The notes under the pieces were generated by a model. That model did no database searches and was not told the origin of the DNA. It was given only the letters and a program-made list of their open reading frames with translations. Shown in pieces: positions 7,830 through 14,805 of a stretch of DNA of 20,316 nucleotides; position 1 is the stretch's first letter; every line of letters begins with the position of its first letter. This stretch comes from a virus. The stretch covers positions 1-20,316 of IMG/VR virus record IMGVR_UViG_3300010413_000214; one strand, 5' to 3'. The position numbers were made by a program, and so were the translations under genes.

Positions 7830-8643
7830 GATTCAGCTGGAGTTGCGCGCTCAGGTTGCCCTCGACCTTACCGAGCAACTAGCGGAGAGGGCGGCGGCGG
7901 GCGAGGCTGACACCGACGACCGCGAGCAGCGGCGCCGATCGTTCCTGGATGCTCGCGCCCATGTCGAGCGGCTGGCCAAGCGAGAGACGCGGGACGGCAC
8001 CGATGCGATCGCGGAGTTGCTTAGGATCGCCAAGATCGGAGACGCGGCCTTCGACGACGCATGCAACCGCGCCATCGATCTGCGCGACACGATGGCGAGC
8101 GACCTCATGGATCGGCTACGATCTCCGAGGCCGCGCAGGGAGTTACGGGGAACGTGCGGCGCCGCGCATGACGGTGGCTGCACCAAGTTCGGCAACACAG
8201 TTCAAAGCGGCCTGACGGCCGGGAGTCCGAGGTGGAGTATGTGCGAGACGATCAAGCGAGTGGCGAAGATGGCGGTGGTGATGGCGATGCTGGCGGGGTG
8301 CGGAGATCAGCAGGACAGCGAGCGCAGGAGCCTTGTCGAGATCGACTGCGGCGGGTCGCCATGCGTAGCTCGATGGGACGAGACTGACCTGTGGTCACCC
8401 GTCTACCCGATCGACGACGTGACCTCGCTCCCGGACGTTGACCCGTCGACGCTGTGGGCGTGCGAGTCTAGTCCAGATCCAGACTTCGTTTTCTGCGTCG
8501 AAGTCGACGGACTCGGCCACGTCGGGTGCTTTCGCGACGAAGGCGATTGGGCGGTAGCGGTGGCCCCGACATGCGCAGTCGGATCTTTGCCTGACTGGAT
8601 CGATGTCGGTGCAGGCATGTCCGCGCAGGCGTTCGCTCGCTAG
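7822..8643 (+). CDS. Open frame joining a helical phage protein to a downstream lipoprotein
   Basis: GTG 7822 follows GAGGG (7809-7813) by eight bases and overlaps the previous stop by 8 bases. Residues 1-~100 are charged and helical (ELRAQVALDLTEQLAERAAA, and FLDARAHVERLAKRE) and look like a soluble coiled-coil or small-terminase-like protein of unknown function. From ~105 to ~139 the sequence loses this character. The frame then runs without a stop into a well-formed lipoprotein starting at codon 140 (position 8239). A 273-residue product would bury a signal peptide internally, so two products, or loss of an ancestral stop, is more plausible. Confidence 0.5.
   Translation: MAEIQLELRAQVALDLTEQLAERAAAGEADTDDREQRRRSFLDARAHVERLAKRETRDGTDAIAELLRIAKIGDAAFDDACNRAIDLRDTMASDLMDRLRSPRPRRELRGTCGAAHDGGCTKFGNTVQSGLTAGSPRWSMCETIKRVAKMAVVMAMLAGCGDQQDSERRSLVEIDCGGSPCVARWDETDLWSPVYPIDDVTSLPDVDPSTLWACESSPDPDFVFCVEVDGLGHVGCFRDEGDWAVAVAPTCAVGSLPDWIDVGAGMSAQAFAR
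8229..8232 (+). promoter_or_regulatory. Ribosome binding site for the nested lipoprotein
   Basis: GAGG within a purine-rich GAGGTGGAG run lies six bases before ATG 8239. It marks an independent start inside the longer frame. Confidence 0.5.
8239..8643 (+). CDS. Phage-encoded lipoprotein, 134 aa
   Basis: The N-terminus has two basic residues (K6, R7, then K10), a hydrophobic stretch (MAVVMAMLAG) and a lipobox LAGC with Cys21, as required by signal peptidase II. The mature part starts GDQQDSE and contains six further cysteines (including DCGGSPC), which could form disulfides in the periplasm. Asp/Glu residues are abundant. Phage lipoproteins are often outer spanins or superinfection-exclusion factors; this one is longer than a typical o-spanin and Cys-rich, and no inner spanin is evident, so exclusion or a fitness (moron) role is as likely. 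Its stop codon overlaps the convergent tail gene stop in a shared CTAG. Confidence 0.65.
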   Translation: MCETIKRVAKMAVVMAMLAGCGDQQDSERRSLVEIDCGGSPCVARWDETDLWSPVYPIDDVTSLPDVDPSTLWACESSPDPDFVFCVEVDGLGHVGCFRDEGDWAVAVAPTCAVGSLPDWIDVGAGMSAQAFAR

Positions 8644-9740
8644 GTCTGGACAGCTGACTCGACAGTGATGCGCACGCGGTCGGCGGTGACGTTACCGCCC
8701 GACACGCCCATCCGTACGCGAAACGTGTAGTTCTGCGTGGTAAGCTCCGCGAAACTGTCTGTGGGTTTCCACTTGAATCCATCTGAGACCGTGGCGCCCG
8801 TGTTCGCCACAGCTGGGGAGCGGATGCCGGACGTGAAAATGTCAGCGGTGCCAAGGGGGCCCGTGACGCGAACCTGGTAAGCGACATCCTGGCTGGCCAA
8901 ATCAACGGCGACGCGGGCACCGATGGTGATCCAGACATCCTCGTTTTGCTTGATCCTGCGACCGGCCTCGGCCGTAGTATCGGCCATGGCCCCGCCGGTC
9001 GTGAACGTCAGGTCAAAGCCGCGGCGAGGTTCCGAAAGCGTGTGGATCTGTCCAGCGTTATCGCGGATGGAGACGAAAGTATCATTCCACCGGATGCTGC
9101 CAGCGGTTGCCGGCAGCGTGGTCCCTGAGCTCTGGAACGCCAGAACGAGAGGCGCAATGCTTGTCCCGGTGATCGTCGGTGCATCGATTGACGAACCGAC
9201 AGCACCCGACAGCGCTCCGTTCAAGGTGGCGGCCGAGGTGGCGTCGAAGCCGATGCCGACATCGCCGACTAACGAGACCACGCTGGATGCATCCGTGCCA
9301 AGCGTCACGTTTCCGTTGATCGTCCAGTCGTTGGTGTTGGACGATCCCCAGGTCCAGGTATTGTCTGACGCGGACAGCGTGACGTTGGCCTGCACTGCCA
9401 AGGTCGAACCGTTGCCGATGATAAGGCCTGAGCCAGAGAGCATCTCGAGGGTCCCAAGGTTCTCGACGAACAGCATCGCCCCGCCTTTGATCGAGAGCGA
9501 GCCGGTGACCTTTGGATTTGCGAACGAGTAGCTCCCGATCGCAGTCGCCATCTGGTTGAACACCAGGTCATCGAGAGCGATGCCCTGGCTGATGATGACG
9601 TTGACGATCTCCATCTGGACCGAGTCGGCCCACTCGGGGGAAATCTGCGTCGCGGGAAGACCGGGTGACTCGCTGCGAAAGCCGTTCAGTCCAGCGCCGA
9701 ATTTGTCCGCCACCGCGGTCGGGGTCTTGATCACGTCCAT
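8640..9740 (-). CDS. Tail fibre / tail appendage protein, 366 aa
   Basis: Residues ~1-70 match the pattern of phage tail-fibre N-terminal regions: FGAGLNGFRSESPGLPATQI, then EWADSVQMEIVNVIISQGIAL and a DxLxxNQMATAI-like helix. Residues ~75-200 are Gly/Ser/Thr/Asn-rich short strands (GSLSIKGGAMLFVENLG, GSGLIIGNGSTLAVQANVTL, WTINGNVTLGTDAS) that suggest a beta-helix or triple-stranded shaft. Residues ~235-366 look like a beta-sandwich tip. It is probably a receptor-binding or fibre protein. It is the only minus-strand gene in the window, and its DNA looks somewhat less GC-rich than its neighbours, which may mean independent acquisition. No strong Shine-Dalgarno precedes the ATG. Confidence 0.8.
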   Translation of the reverse strand: MDVIKTPTAVADKFGAGLNGFRSESPGLPATQISPEWADSVQMEIVNVIISQGIALDDLVFNQMATAIGSYSFANPKVTGSLSIKGGAMLFVENLGTLEMLSGSGLIIGNGSTLAVQANVTLSASDNTWTWGSSNTNDWTINGNVTLGTDASSVVSLVGDVGIGFDATSAATLNGALSGAVGSSIDAPTITGTSIAPLVLAFQSSGTTLPATAGSIRWNDTFVSIRDNAGQIHTLSEPRRGFDLTFTTGGAMADTTAEAGRRIKQNEDVWITIGARVAVDLASQDVAYQVRVTGPLGTADIFTSGIRSPAVANTGATVSDGFKWKPTDSFAELTTQNYTFRVRMGVSGGNVTADRVRITVESAVQT

Positions 9741-9977
9741 GTGCGGCGGAGGATACCACGATCCAGCGGTCGCGCTCCCGCCGCTTTTCTCGCAGCCCGT
9801 GATGCGTCCCGACTGATGCGGCGGATGTCAAGCAAAACAGAACGCAACAAAGCACAATGATATCAATAGGTTACACGCATGCGCGGCGCTCATGCGATAT
9901 ATGTAATGCACGTAAGCCCAGTTACTGACGCGAAACCAGTGGACCGATGACCGCGGGCGTGGTGCAGTTTCGACACG
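9741..9977. promoter_or_regulatory. AT-rich divergent intergenic region
   Basis: This 237-base spacer separates the minus-strand fibre gene from the plus-strand gene at 9978 and is the only divergent junction in the window. Positions ~9830-9910 are much richer in A/T than the surroundings and hold a perfect TGATATCA palindrome (9858-9865), a TATAT run (9898-9902) and two CATGCG copies. On the minus strand a TTGACA hexamer (9831 to 9826) is a candidate -35 for the fibre gene, but no convincing -10 follows at 17-18 bases. It is probably the promoter region for both directions; individual elements are uncertain. Confidence 0.45.
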
Positions 9978-10553
9978 ATGGCCGCTGCACCACTCCAAGT
10001 CGCAGGCGACGACGAGCCGCTGCATCACATGCGCGAGCTCCTGGACAAACTCGGTGAGCACGTCGACGCCGCGATCGGCGATCCGAGCCGGTCGACAGTC
10101 GGGAGGATCGGTGACGATGTCACAGATCTCAAGTCGACCGCTCACCGGCTTGAGGTCGAGCGGGCAACGGACCCGATCGCCCAACTAGCGGACAGCCTCT
10201 CGAAGGCGATGCAACGCGGCGGAGGCCAGCCACCGATCGGCAAAGGCGGGGTCTACGGGATCGTGGTTGCGGTCTGCCTCGCCTTCATCGGCTCACCGGT
10301 GCTCGATCGGATGCTTCCGATCAGCCAGGAATTCGAGGCCGAGCACGCAGCCGCGGCGGCCGTCGTCGACAAGCGCCTTGACGAGATCGAGATCCGACTA
10401 GCGAGCGTGGACCGCCGCTTCGCCGCCGAGCAACGCACCAACGCCTGGGTGGCCGAGGTCCTGCGCAAGTCCCTCGCGGCGACCGGCAAGATCGCCCACA
10501 AGCTGGAGATCCAGGACGTGGACCTCGTCATGCCCGTCCTTTGGCCAGAGTGA
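9978..10553 (+). CDS. Membrane-anchored coiled-coil protein, 191 aa
   Basis: One clear transmembrane segment (YGIVVAVCLAFIGSPVL, about 93-109) divides an N-terminal ~90 residues (acidic/helical, HHMRELLDKLGEHVDAAI) from a C-terminal helical part (~118-180) with heptad-like spacing (VVDKRLDEIEIRLASVDRRF). There is no signal peptide or enzyme motif. One TM plus coiled coil is compatible with a holin-like, spanin-like or tail-associated membrane protein, but no endolysin is nearby, so lysis is not established. It overlaps the next gene if that gene starts at GTG 10550. Confidence 0.6.
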   Translation: MAAAPLQVAGDDEPLHHMRELLDKLGEHVDAAIGDPSRSTVGRIGDDVTDLKSTAHRLEVERATDPIAQLADSLSKAMQRGGGQPPIGKGGVYGIVVAVCLAFIGSPVLDRMLPISQEFEAEHAAAAAVVDKRLDEIEIRLASVDRRFAAEQRTNAWVAEVLRKSLAATGKIAHKLEIQDVDLVMPVLWPE

Positions 10554-10558
10554 CCACC

Positions 10559-10867
10559 ATGACCATCACCACGATCATCGCCACGATCATCACAGCGCTG
10601 CTGTGCCTCGCACCTGCTCGCGCTCACTACTGCGATCTCGATCCCGAGGTCCGCGTCCGCATCGGTCTGCCTGATGGCGACTGCGTCCCGCTCAGCGTCA
10701 AGCCCCCGACCGAGGAGACCGCCGCGCTCGTCTGGTGCTGCGGTTTCGAATCCGGCGGGTGCGTCCAGGTCACCTACGCCAGCGACTGCGATCCAGCCGT
10801 CGAGTTCGCCGTCTCGTGTGATTGGGGCGTCTGCGAAGACGACGGCACGATCACCTGCTACGAGTGA
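10559..10867 (+). CDS. Secreted cysteine-rich small protein, 102 aa
   Basis: The N-terminus (TITTIIATIITALLCLAPARA) is a signal peptide with a likely cut after Ala22 (ARA|HY). The mature ~80 residues carry nine cysteines (including a CC pair) and are acidic, so it is probably a disulfide-bonded periplasmic or extracellular protein. ATG 10559 is chosen; GTG 10550 would give three more residues and a GTGA overlap with the preceding stop. I do not recognise the fold. A phage gene for an exported disulfide protein suggests action on the host envelope, exclusion or lysis; this is inference. Confidence 0.65.
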   Translation: MTITTIIATIITALLCLAPARAHYCDLDPEVRVRIGLPDGDCVPLSVKPPTEETAALVWCCGFESGGCVQVTYASDCDPAVEFAVSCDWGVCEDDGTITCYE

Positions 10868-10870
10868 CCC

Positions 10871-12469
10871 ATGGGCGCCGAGGCGGAGGCACGCGAGCAC
10901 GATGAAGAGTTCGCGTTCCTACCGTGGCAGTGGCGCTGGTACGACGACCGCTCGGCCGTCAAGGTCTTCGAAAAATCGCGGCAGCTTGGCATCACGTGGG
11001 TGACCGCGTGCGAGGCTGTCGAGGTAGCGTCGACGCCGAAAGAAGACGGCGGGTCTGACGTGTGGTTCATGACCACGAGCCAGGACGACGCGCGGGAGTT
11101 CATCAGCGACTGCGCCGGGTGGATCGAGACGCTCTCGGACGCGATGGACGCGAACCCGGAGATAGACGAGTACGACTGGATCGAGCCTGACGATCGCGAG
11201 GCGGTGCTGACGTTTCGGATCACGTTCCCGTCCGGGTTTGCGATCCATGCCTTACCCTCGAGGCCCGCACGTCTGCGCGGCAAGAAGGGGTACGCGATCT
11301 GTGACGAGGCGGCGCACCAAGATCTCGACGCGTGGCTCAAAGCCTCGGGTGCCCTGCGGATCTGGGGCGGCCGTCGAGCGATCATCTCGACGCACCACGG
11401 GACTGACAGCGGTTTCTATCGGTACGTGCAGCGAGTCAAAGCGAGCATCGCGGACGGTAAGCCGATGGCCAGCCTGCACTCGGTGTTTCTCGACGAAGCG
11501 CTGGAGTTGGGTCTGTACCGGCGGATCTGTCGGATGGCGCGGCCTCAGATCCGCTGGTCGCGTGAGCGCGAGTTGGAGTGGATCGAGGAGCTCCGCATCG
11601 AATACGGCGACGGCTTTGACGAGGAGTGTCGCGGCATCGTCACCGGCGCGAGTAACCAACTGATCGCCCGACAGTTGATCACGGCCGCGCAGACGATGAC
11701 GGAGACCGAGTGCCAGATCGTCGAGTTCCGCGGTGGCGAGTCTCCGCGGATGTGGATCAACGGTGACCAGGTCGAGGTCGCCGACAAGCCTTGGCCACTG
11801 CCGTCGGACCAGGACGCGAACATCAGCTCACCGGAGGATCGTGAGGCGCTCGTCCGGCGATGGCTCGATCAACACTTGGCCGCTCCGCTGATGGCGATCA
11901 ACGGCCTTGGCCTCGACGTGCACGTGGGCGACGACTACGGCCGCAGCGGAGATCTCTCGACCAAGATCATCGGCACGAACGATCGGAACAACCGCCGCGC
12001 GGTCAGGCTCGTGATCGAGTGCGAGCGGGTCCCATGGACGGTGCAGTCGCAGATCGCCGACTACTGCTGGGCGATCCTGACGCGGCTCCGATCTGGCTCC
12101 GGCGACGGCAACGGCAACGGCAGCCACAACGCCGAGCGAGCCAAGGAGCGGACCCGCGGGAAGATGTCAGTCACCATGCGCTTGCCAGACGGTGCCTTCA
12201 CTCGGCTTCGCACGCGCCTCGAGGAGGGAACGATCAAGCTCCCGCGGCACGGCCGGGACATCGCCGACGACATCGCGTCGATCAAGCGCAAGTCCAACGG
12301 CGTCGAAGCGCCGCGCCGCAGGACCGCACGCGGGCAGCAGCGACACGCCGACGCCGCCTATGCGCTTGCGCATTTCGAGCACTCCATTGATACTGACGGC
12401 CAGGTGGTCGTGCCGATCAAGAGTGCTAGGCGAACCGGCCGATCACTGTGGCCACGGGGGCGACGATGA
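10871..12469 (+). CDS. terL: Large terminase subunit, Mu gp28-like, 532 aa
   Basis: This is the packaging motor ATPase and nuclease. Residues 17-43 (LPWQWRWYDDRSAVKVFEKS and RQLGITW) are the adenine-binding and deviant Walker A region typical of Mu-like terminases, with Lys35 before SRQ. Walker B is YAICDEA (Asp145, catalytic Glu146), and the coupling motif is IISTHHG (171-177). The C-terminal nuclease-like region includes GLDVHVGDDYGRSGDLSTK and a final HADAAYALAHFEH. All expected parts are present and the length is usual. It overlaps the portal gene by ATGA, in the normal terminase-portal order. A shorter disabled copy lies at 15450-16196. No small subunit was recognised. Confidence 0.9.
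   Translation: MGAEAEAREHDEEFAFLPWQWRWYDDRSAVKVFEKSRQLGITWVTACEAVEVASTPKEDGGSDVWFMTTSQDDAREFISDCAGWIETLSDAMDANPEIDEYDWIEPDDREAVLTFRITFPSGFAIHALPSRPARLRGKKGYAICDEAAHQDLDAWLKASGALRIWGGRRAIISTHHGTDSGFYRYVQRVKASIADGKPMASLHSVFLDEALELGLYRRICRMARPQIRWSRERELEWIEELRIEYGDGFDEECRGIVTGASNQLIARQLITAAQTMTETECQIVEFRGGESPRMWINGDQVEVADKPWPLPSDQDANISSPEDREALVRRWLDQHLAAPLMAINGLGLDVHVGDDYGRSGDLSTKIIGTNDRNNRRAVRLVIECERVPWTVQSQIADYCWAILTRLRSGSGDGNGNGSHNAERAKERTRGKMSVTMRLPDGAFTRLRTRLEEGTIKLPRHGRDIADDIASIKRKSNGVEAPRRRTARGQQRHADAAYALAHFEHSIDTDGQVVVPIKSARRTGRSLWPRGRR
11378..11487 (+). repeat. Copy 1 of DNA patch shared with the second terminase-like gene
   Basis: Bases 11378-11400 are identical to 15921-15943 (23 of 23), and 11414-11487 match 15954-16027 at 72 of 74 positions. 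The rest of the two genes is clearly more diverged, including at synonymous sites. Confidence 0.85.
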
Positions 12470-14805
12470 GCAAGGCGAAGCGAGCAAGCGGGCGGACGAG
12501 CGCGAGGGCCAAGGCTACGCCGAGGAAATCGAAGGCGATCGCCAAGAAGGACTCAGCCCCGGCGAAGGGGAGCAAGTCAAAGGCGACTCGGACCGACGGA
12601 CACATGGCCGGGATCTCCGAGATTGCCCGCGTGTTGCGAGGCGATTTCCCCGTCGGTCTGCCGGGGTGGATGTCCGGGGAGGCTGCATGGGCCTACTACA
12701 TCCAAAACGGCGTGGTGCGCCAGATGATCGGGCGCTTCGCCATGCTCATGACCTCGCCCGGTCACGGCTACACCCACAGCGACGTGCGGGACTTCGACTG
12801 GTCACCGACGATCTCGATGCTCGATGAGAAGCGCCTGCGCCAGGCCTGCCGCTCCGCAGCAACGTGGGCCTTTGTGTTCGGCGCCGGGATCATCGAGCAC
12901 GTCGTCGAGGACGCCTTCCGCGGAAACGAGCCGCTCGATCTGGACAACGTCCACGCCTACAAGGGCGTCAACATCCACACCGCGTGGAGCCTGCGACCCG
13001 AGGACAGCGCGGACTGGAAAACCGCGGAGTGGTTCGTCACGCGAACGCATCCGCAGCGCCGGATCCACCGATCGAGGCTGACGATCATGGTGGCCACCGA
13101 CACGCCGGCCGGTGTCATCACGACGCGGACGACGGGATGGCCGCCGTCGTGGATGGAAGGGATTTATCAAGCATTCAACGAGTGGACGCGGATCGAGTGC
13201 GACGTGTCGGCGATCGTTCGAACGCTGTCGGTGTTGCACCTCCAACTGGAAGGCTGGGCCCTCGCGGCAGGCAACACCGACAGTGTGGAGGCCGACGGTG
13301 TGCGGGCACGGATCGCCCAGGCTCTCGAAGGCCTGAACGCCGACGGGATGCTCGTCACCGACACGAAGGATCGGCTCGGCGAGGTCTCGCGCAACATTTC
13401 AGGCCTCGACAAGTTGATCGAGCGCAAGGCCCTCCGCGCCGCGGCGAGCAGCGGCGTCCCGAAGGAGTTGCTGCTAATGGAGGCCGAGGGAAACCTTGGA
13501 CTCAACAGCGCCCCGATCGACGCCTACATCGATCTCGTCGCCGGGTGGATGGACCAGATGGTCGTGCCGGCGATCACTGATGCGACCGACATCTCGCTCG
13601 CGGTGCAGCGCTACCGGGCATCCCTGGTCGGCGAGACGCTGATCGTGCCGTCGCAATTCATGGTGGTCATGGATCCGATCCAACAGGCCACCGGCAAGGA
13701 GCGGGCGGAGGAACGCAAGGCCAACGCCGACGCGCGAGCAGCCGACGCGACCAAGACCGGGATCCCGATCGAGGTCATCCTGCAAGATCCTACGCTGCGC
13801 GACGACTACCCGGGGATTGACGCGTTTCTCGACGACAAGGCGGCGCGCGAGCAAGCGGCCCGAGAGAAGACGGCCGCGGCTGGTCTCGACAATCCCGAGG
13901 GCGAGGACATGGTCAGCGCGGCCCAGGCCGCGAAGGCGTTCGGGATCAGCGGCGGCACGTTGATCAAGTACGCCAAGGCCGGCAAGGTCCGCGGCCAACA
14001 GATCGCCGGCCGCTGGCGCTTCTACCTCTCGCAGGTGCGCGAGGCCTTGACCGGCAAGACCCCGGCCGAGATCGAGCAAGCAGCGGATCGGCGACTCGAC
14101 GACATCGGTCTGTCCGAGTCCACGCGGTTCGGGGACGCATGGGGCGAGTCTGATGCGATGCGAGAGATCTTCGCCGTGCTCGAACGGGTGCGAGACACCG
14201 ATCTCTCGGTGCTGCTGCTTGGCGAGACCGGCACCGGCAAGGAGGGCATCGCCCGCGGTCTCCACGTCGGTGACGGCCCGTTCGTGGCGATCAATTGCGC
14301 GGAGGTGAGCGACGACGGGCAGGCAGCGGCGAAGCAACTGCGCAACGCACTCGCATCGGCGGCAGGCGGGACTCTGTTCCTGGACGAGGTCGGCGATCTG
14401 TGGAGCGATGCCCAGTCGGCGATCCTGCGCCTGCTCGCGTCGCCCCACGACGCCCGGATCGTGTCGGCGACCTCGCGGCCGGCGGACTACTTGCGCGCCG
14501 ATCTGTTCTACCGACTGGCCGACGTGCTGATCGAAGTGCCACCGTTGCGAGACCGTGAGCGCGACGTGATCGAGATCGCGACGGGGATTTACGAGTCCTA
14601 CACGAGCGAGCGTGGCTACCCGGCCGCGGAGCCTCCGTTCGCTGACTCCGCGATCGCAGCGATGCTGCTCTACCAGTGGCCGGGCAACATCCGCGAACTG
14701 AAGTCGGCGGTGAGCCGCGGCGTCGAGTTGGCCCAGCGTGGCGAGTCGGTCGGGGCCGAGCACATGCAGCTGAGCATGCGAGAGAGCGGCGGTGTGAAGC
14801 GATGA
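12466..14805 (+). CDS. Portal protein (DUF1073-type) fused to HTH and NtrC-type AAA+ ATPase, 779 aa
   Basis: ATG 12466 overlaps the terminase stop (ATGA). Residues 1-45 are a Lys/Ala-rich basic tail. Residues ~45-440 fit the DUF1073-type portal: an IHRSRLTIM segment, a WMEGIYQAFNEWTRIECDVS helix, SRNISGLDKLIERKALRAAA, SSGVPKELLLMEAEG and NLGLNSAPIDAYIDLVAGWM. After a charged linker comes an excisionase/MerR-like HTH (~482-528: VSAAQAAKAFGISGGTLIKY, RGQQIAGRWRFYLSQV). Residues ~555-760 are an NtrC-family AAA+ domain: Walker A GETGTGKE (586-593, Lys592), PFVAINCAE (605-613), Walker B TLFLDE (Asp640-Glu641), sensor I with ATSRP (668-672), arginine fingers Arg677 and Arg683, PPLRDRERDV, sensor II WPGNIREL (738-745). 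The GAFTGA loop is absent and no C-terminal Fis HTH follows. The portal role is well supported; the fusion's role is unknown. Confidence 0.85.
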   Translation: MSKAKRASGRTSARAKATPRKSKAIAKKDSAPAKGSKSKATRTDGHMAGISEIARVLRGDFPVGLPGWMSGEAAWAYYIQNGVVRQMIGRFAMLMTSPGHGYTHSDVRDFDWSPTISMLDEKRLRQACRSAATWAFVFGAGIIEHVVEDAFRGNEPLDLDNVHAYKGVNIHTAWSLRPEDSADWKTAEWFVTRTHPQRRIHRSRLTIMVATDTPAGVITTRTTGWPPSWMEGIYQAFNEWTRIECDVSAIVRTLSVLHLQLEGWALAAGNTDSVEADGVRARIAQALEGLNADGMLVTDTKDRLGEVSRNISGLDKLIERKALRAAASSGVPKELLLMEAEGNLGLNSAPIDAYIDLVAGWMDQMVVPAITDATDISLAVQRYRASLVGETLIVPSQFMVVMDPIQQATGKERAEERKANADARAADATKTGIPIEVILQDPTLRDDYPGIDAFLDDKAAREQAAREKTAAAGLDNPEGEDMVSAAQAAKAFGISGGTLIKYAKAGKVRGQQIAGRWRFYLSQVREALTGKTPAEIEQAADRRLDDIGLSESTRFGDAWGESDAMREIFAVLERVRDTDLSVLLLGETGTGKEGIARGLHVGDGPFVAINCAEVSDDGQAAAKQLRNALASAAGGTLFLDEVGDLWSDAQSAILRLLASPHDARIVSATSRPADYLRADLFYRLADVLIEVPPLRDRERDVIEIATGIYESYTSERGYPAAEPPFADSAIAAMLLYQWPGNIRELKSAVSRGVELAQRGESVGAEHMQLSMRESGGVKR
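13897..13901 (+). promoter_or_regulatory. Candidate internal ribosome binding site for a free HTH-AAA+ protein
   Basis: GAGGG lies seven bases before the in-frame ATG 13909, which falls exactly between the portal linker and the HTH domain. Confidence 0.4.
13909..14805 (+). CDS. Possible free HTH-AAA+ regulator nested in the portal gene, 298 aa
   Basis: If translation starts at ATG 13909 the product is a complete two-domain protein: an N-terminal excisionase/MerR-like HTH starting at its second residue and the whole NtrC-type AAA+ domain. The start sits at the domain boundary and has a Shine-Dalgarno-like GAGGG at good spacing. HTH plus AAA+ suggests DNA binding with ATP-driven remodelling, but without GAFTGA it should not open sigma-54 promoters in the usual way. 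It could be made in addition to the 779-residue fusion. The start is inferred and GA-rich codons alone may mimic the site. Confidence 0.4.
   Translation: MVSAAQAAKAFGISGGTLIKYAKAGKVRGQQIAGRWRFYLSQVREALTGKTPAEIEQAADRRLDDIGLSESTRFGDAWGESDAMREIFAVLERVRDTDLSVLLLGETGTGKEGIARGLHVGDGPFVAINCAEVSDDGQAAAKQLRNALASAAGGTLFLDEVGDLWSDAQSAILRLLASPHDARIVSATSRPADYLRADLFYRLADVLIEVPPLRDRERDVIEIATGIYESYTSERGYPAAEPPFADSAIAAMLLYQWPGNIRELKSAVSRGVELAQRGESVGAEHMQLSMRESGGVKR

Noticed and set aside
8168-8215. Possible small-terminase-like start (MTVAAPSSATQFKAA) in another frame inside 7822-8643
   Set aside because: It is only 15 codons, stops at once, and does not match the usual FKPGQSGNP-type pattern without assuming a mutation.
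9741-9977. tRNA or small RNA gene in the divergent spacer
   Set aside because: No cloverleaf, no T-loop sequence and no terminator hairpin could be found by eye.
13474-14763. A 429-codon minus-strand frame opposite the portal-AAA+ fusion
   Set aside because: The plus strand encodes an uninterrupted series of known motifs; the minus frame has none.
12466-14805. The AAA+ domain as evidence that the window is a host sigma-54 regulator gene
   Set aside because: The N-terminal 440 residues fit a phage portal, and terminase, protease and cement genes flank it; no receiver, PAS or GAF domain is present.
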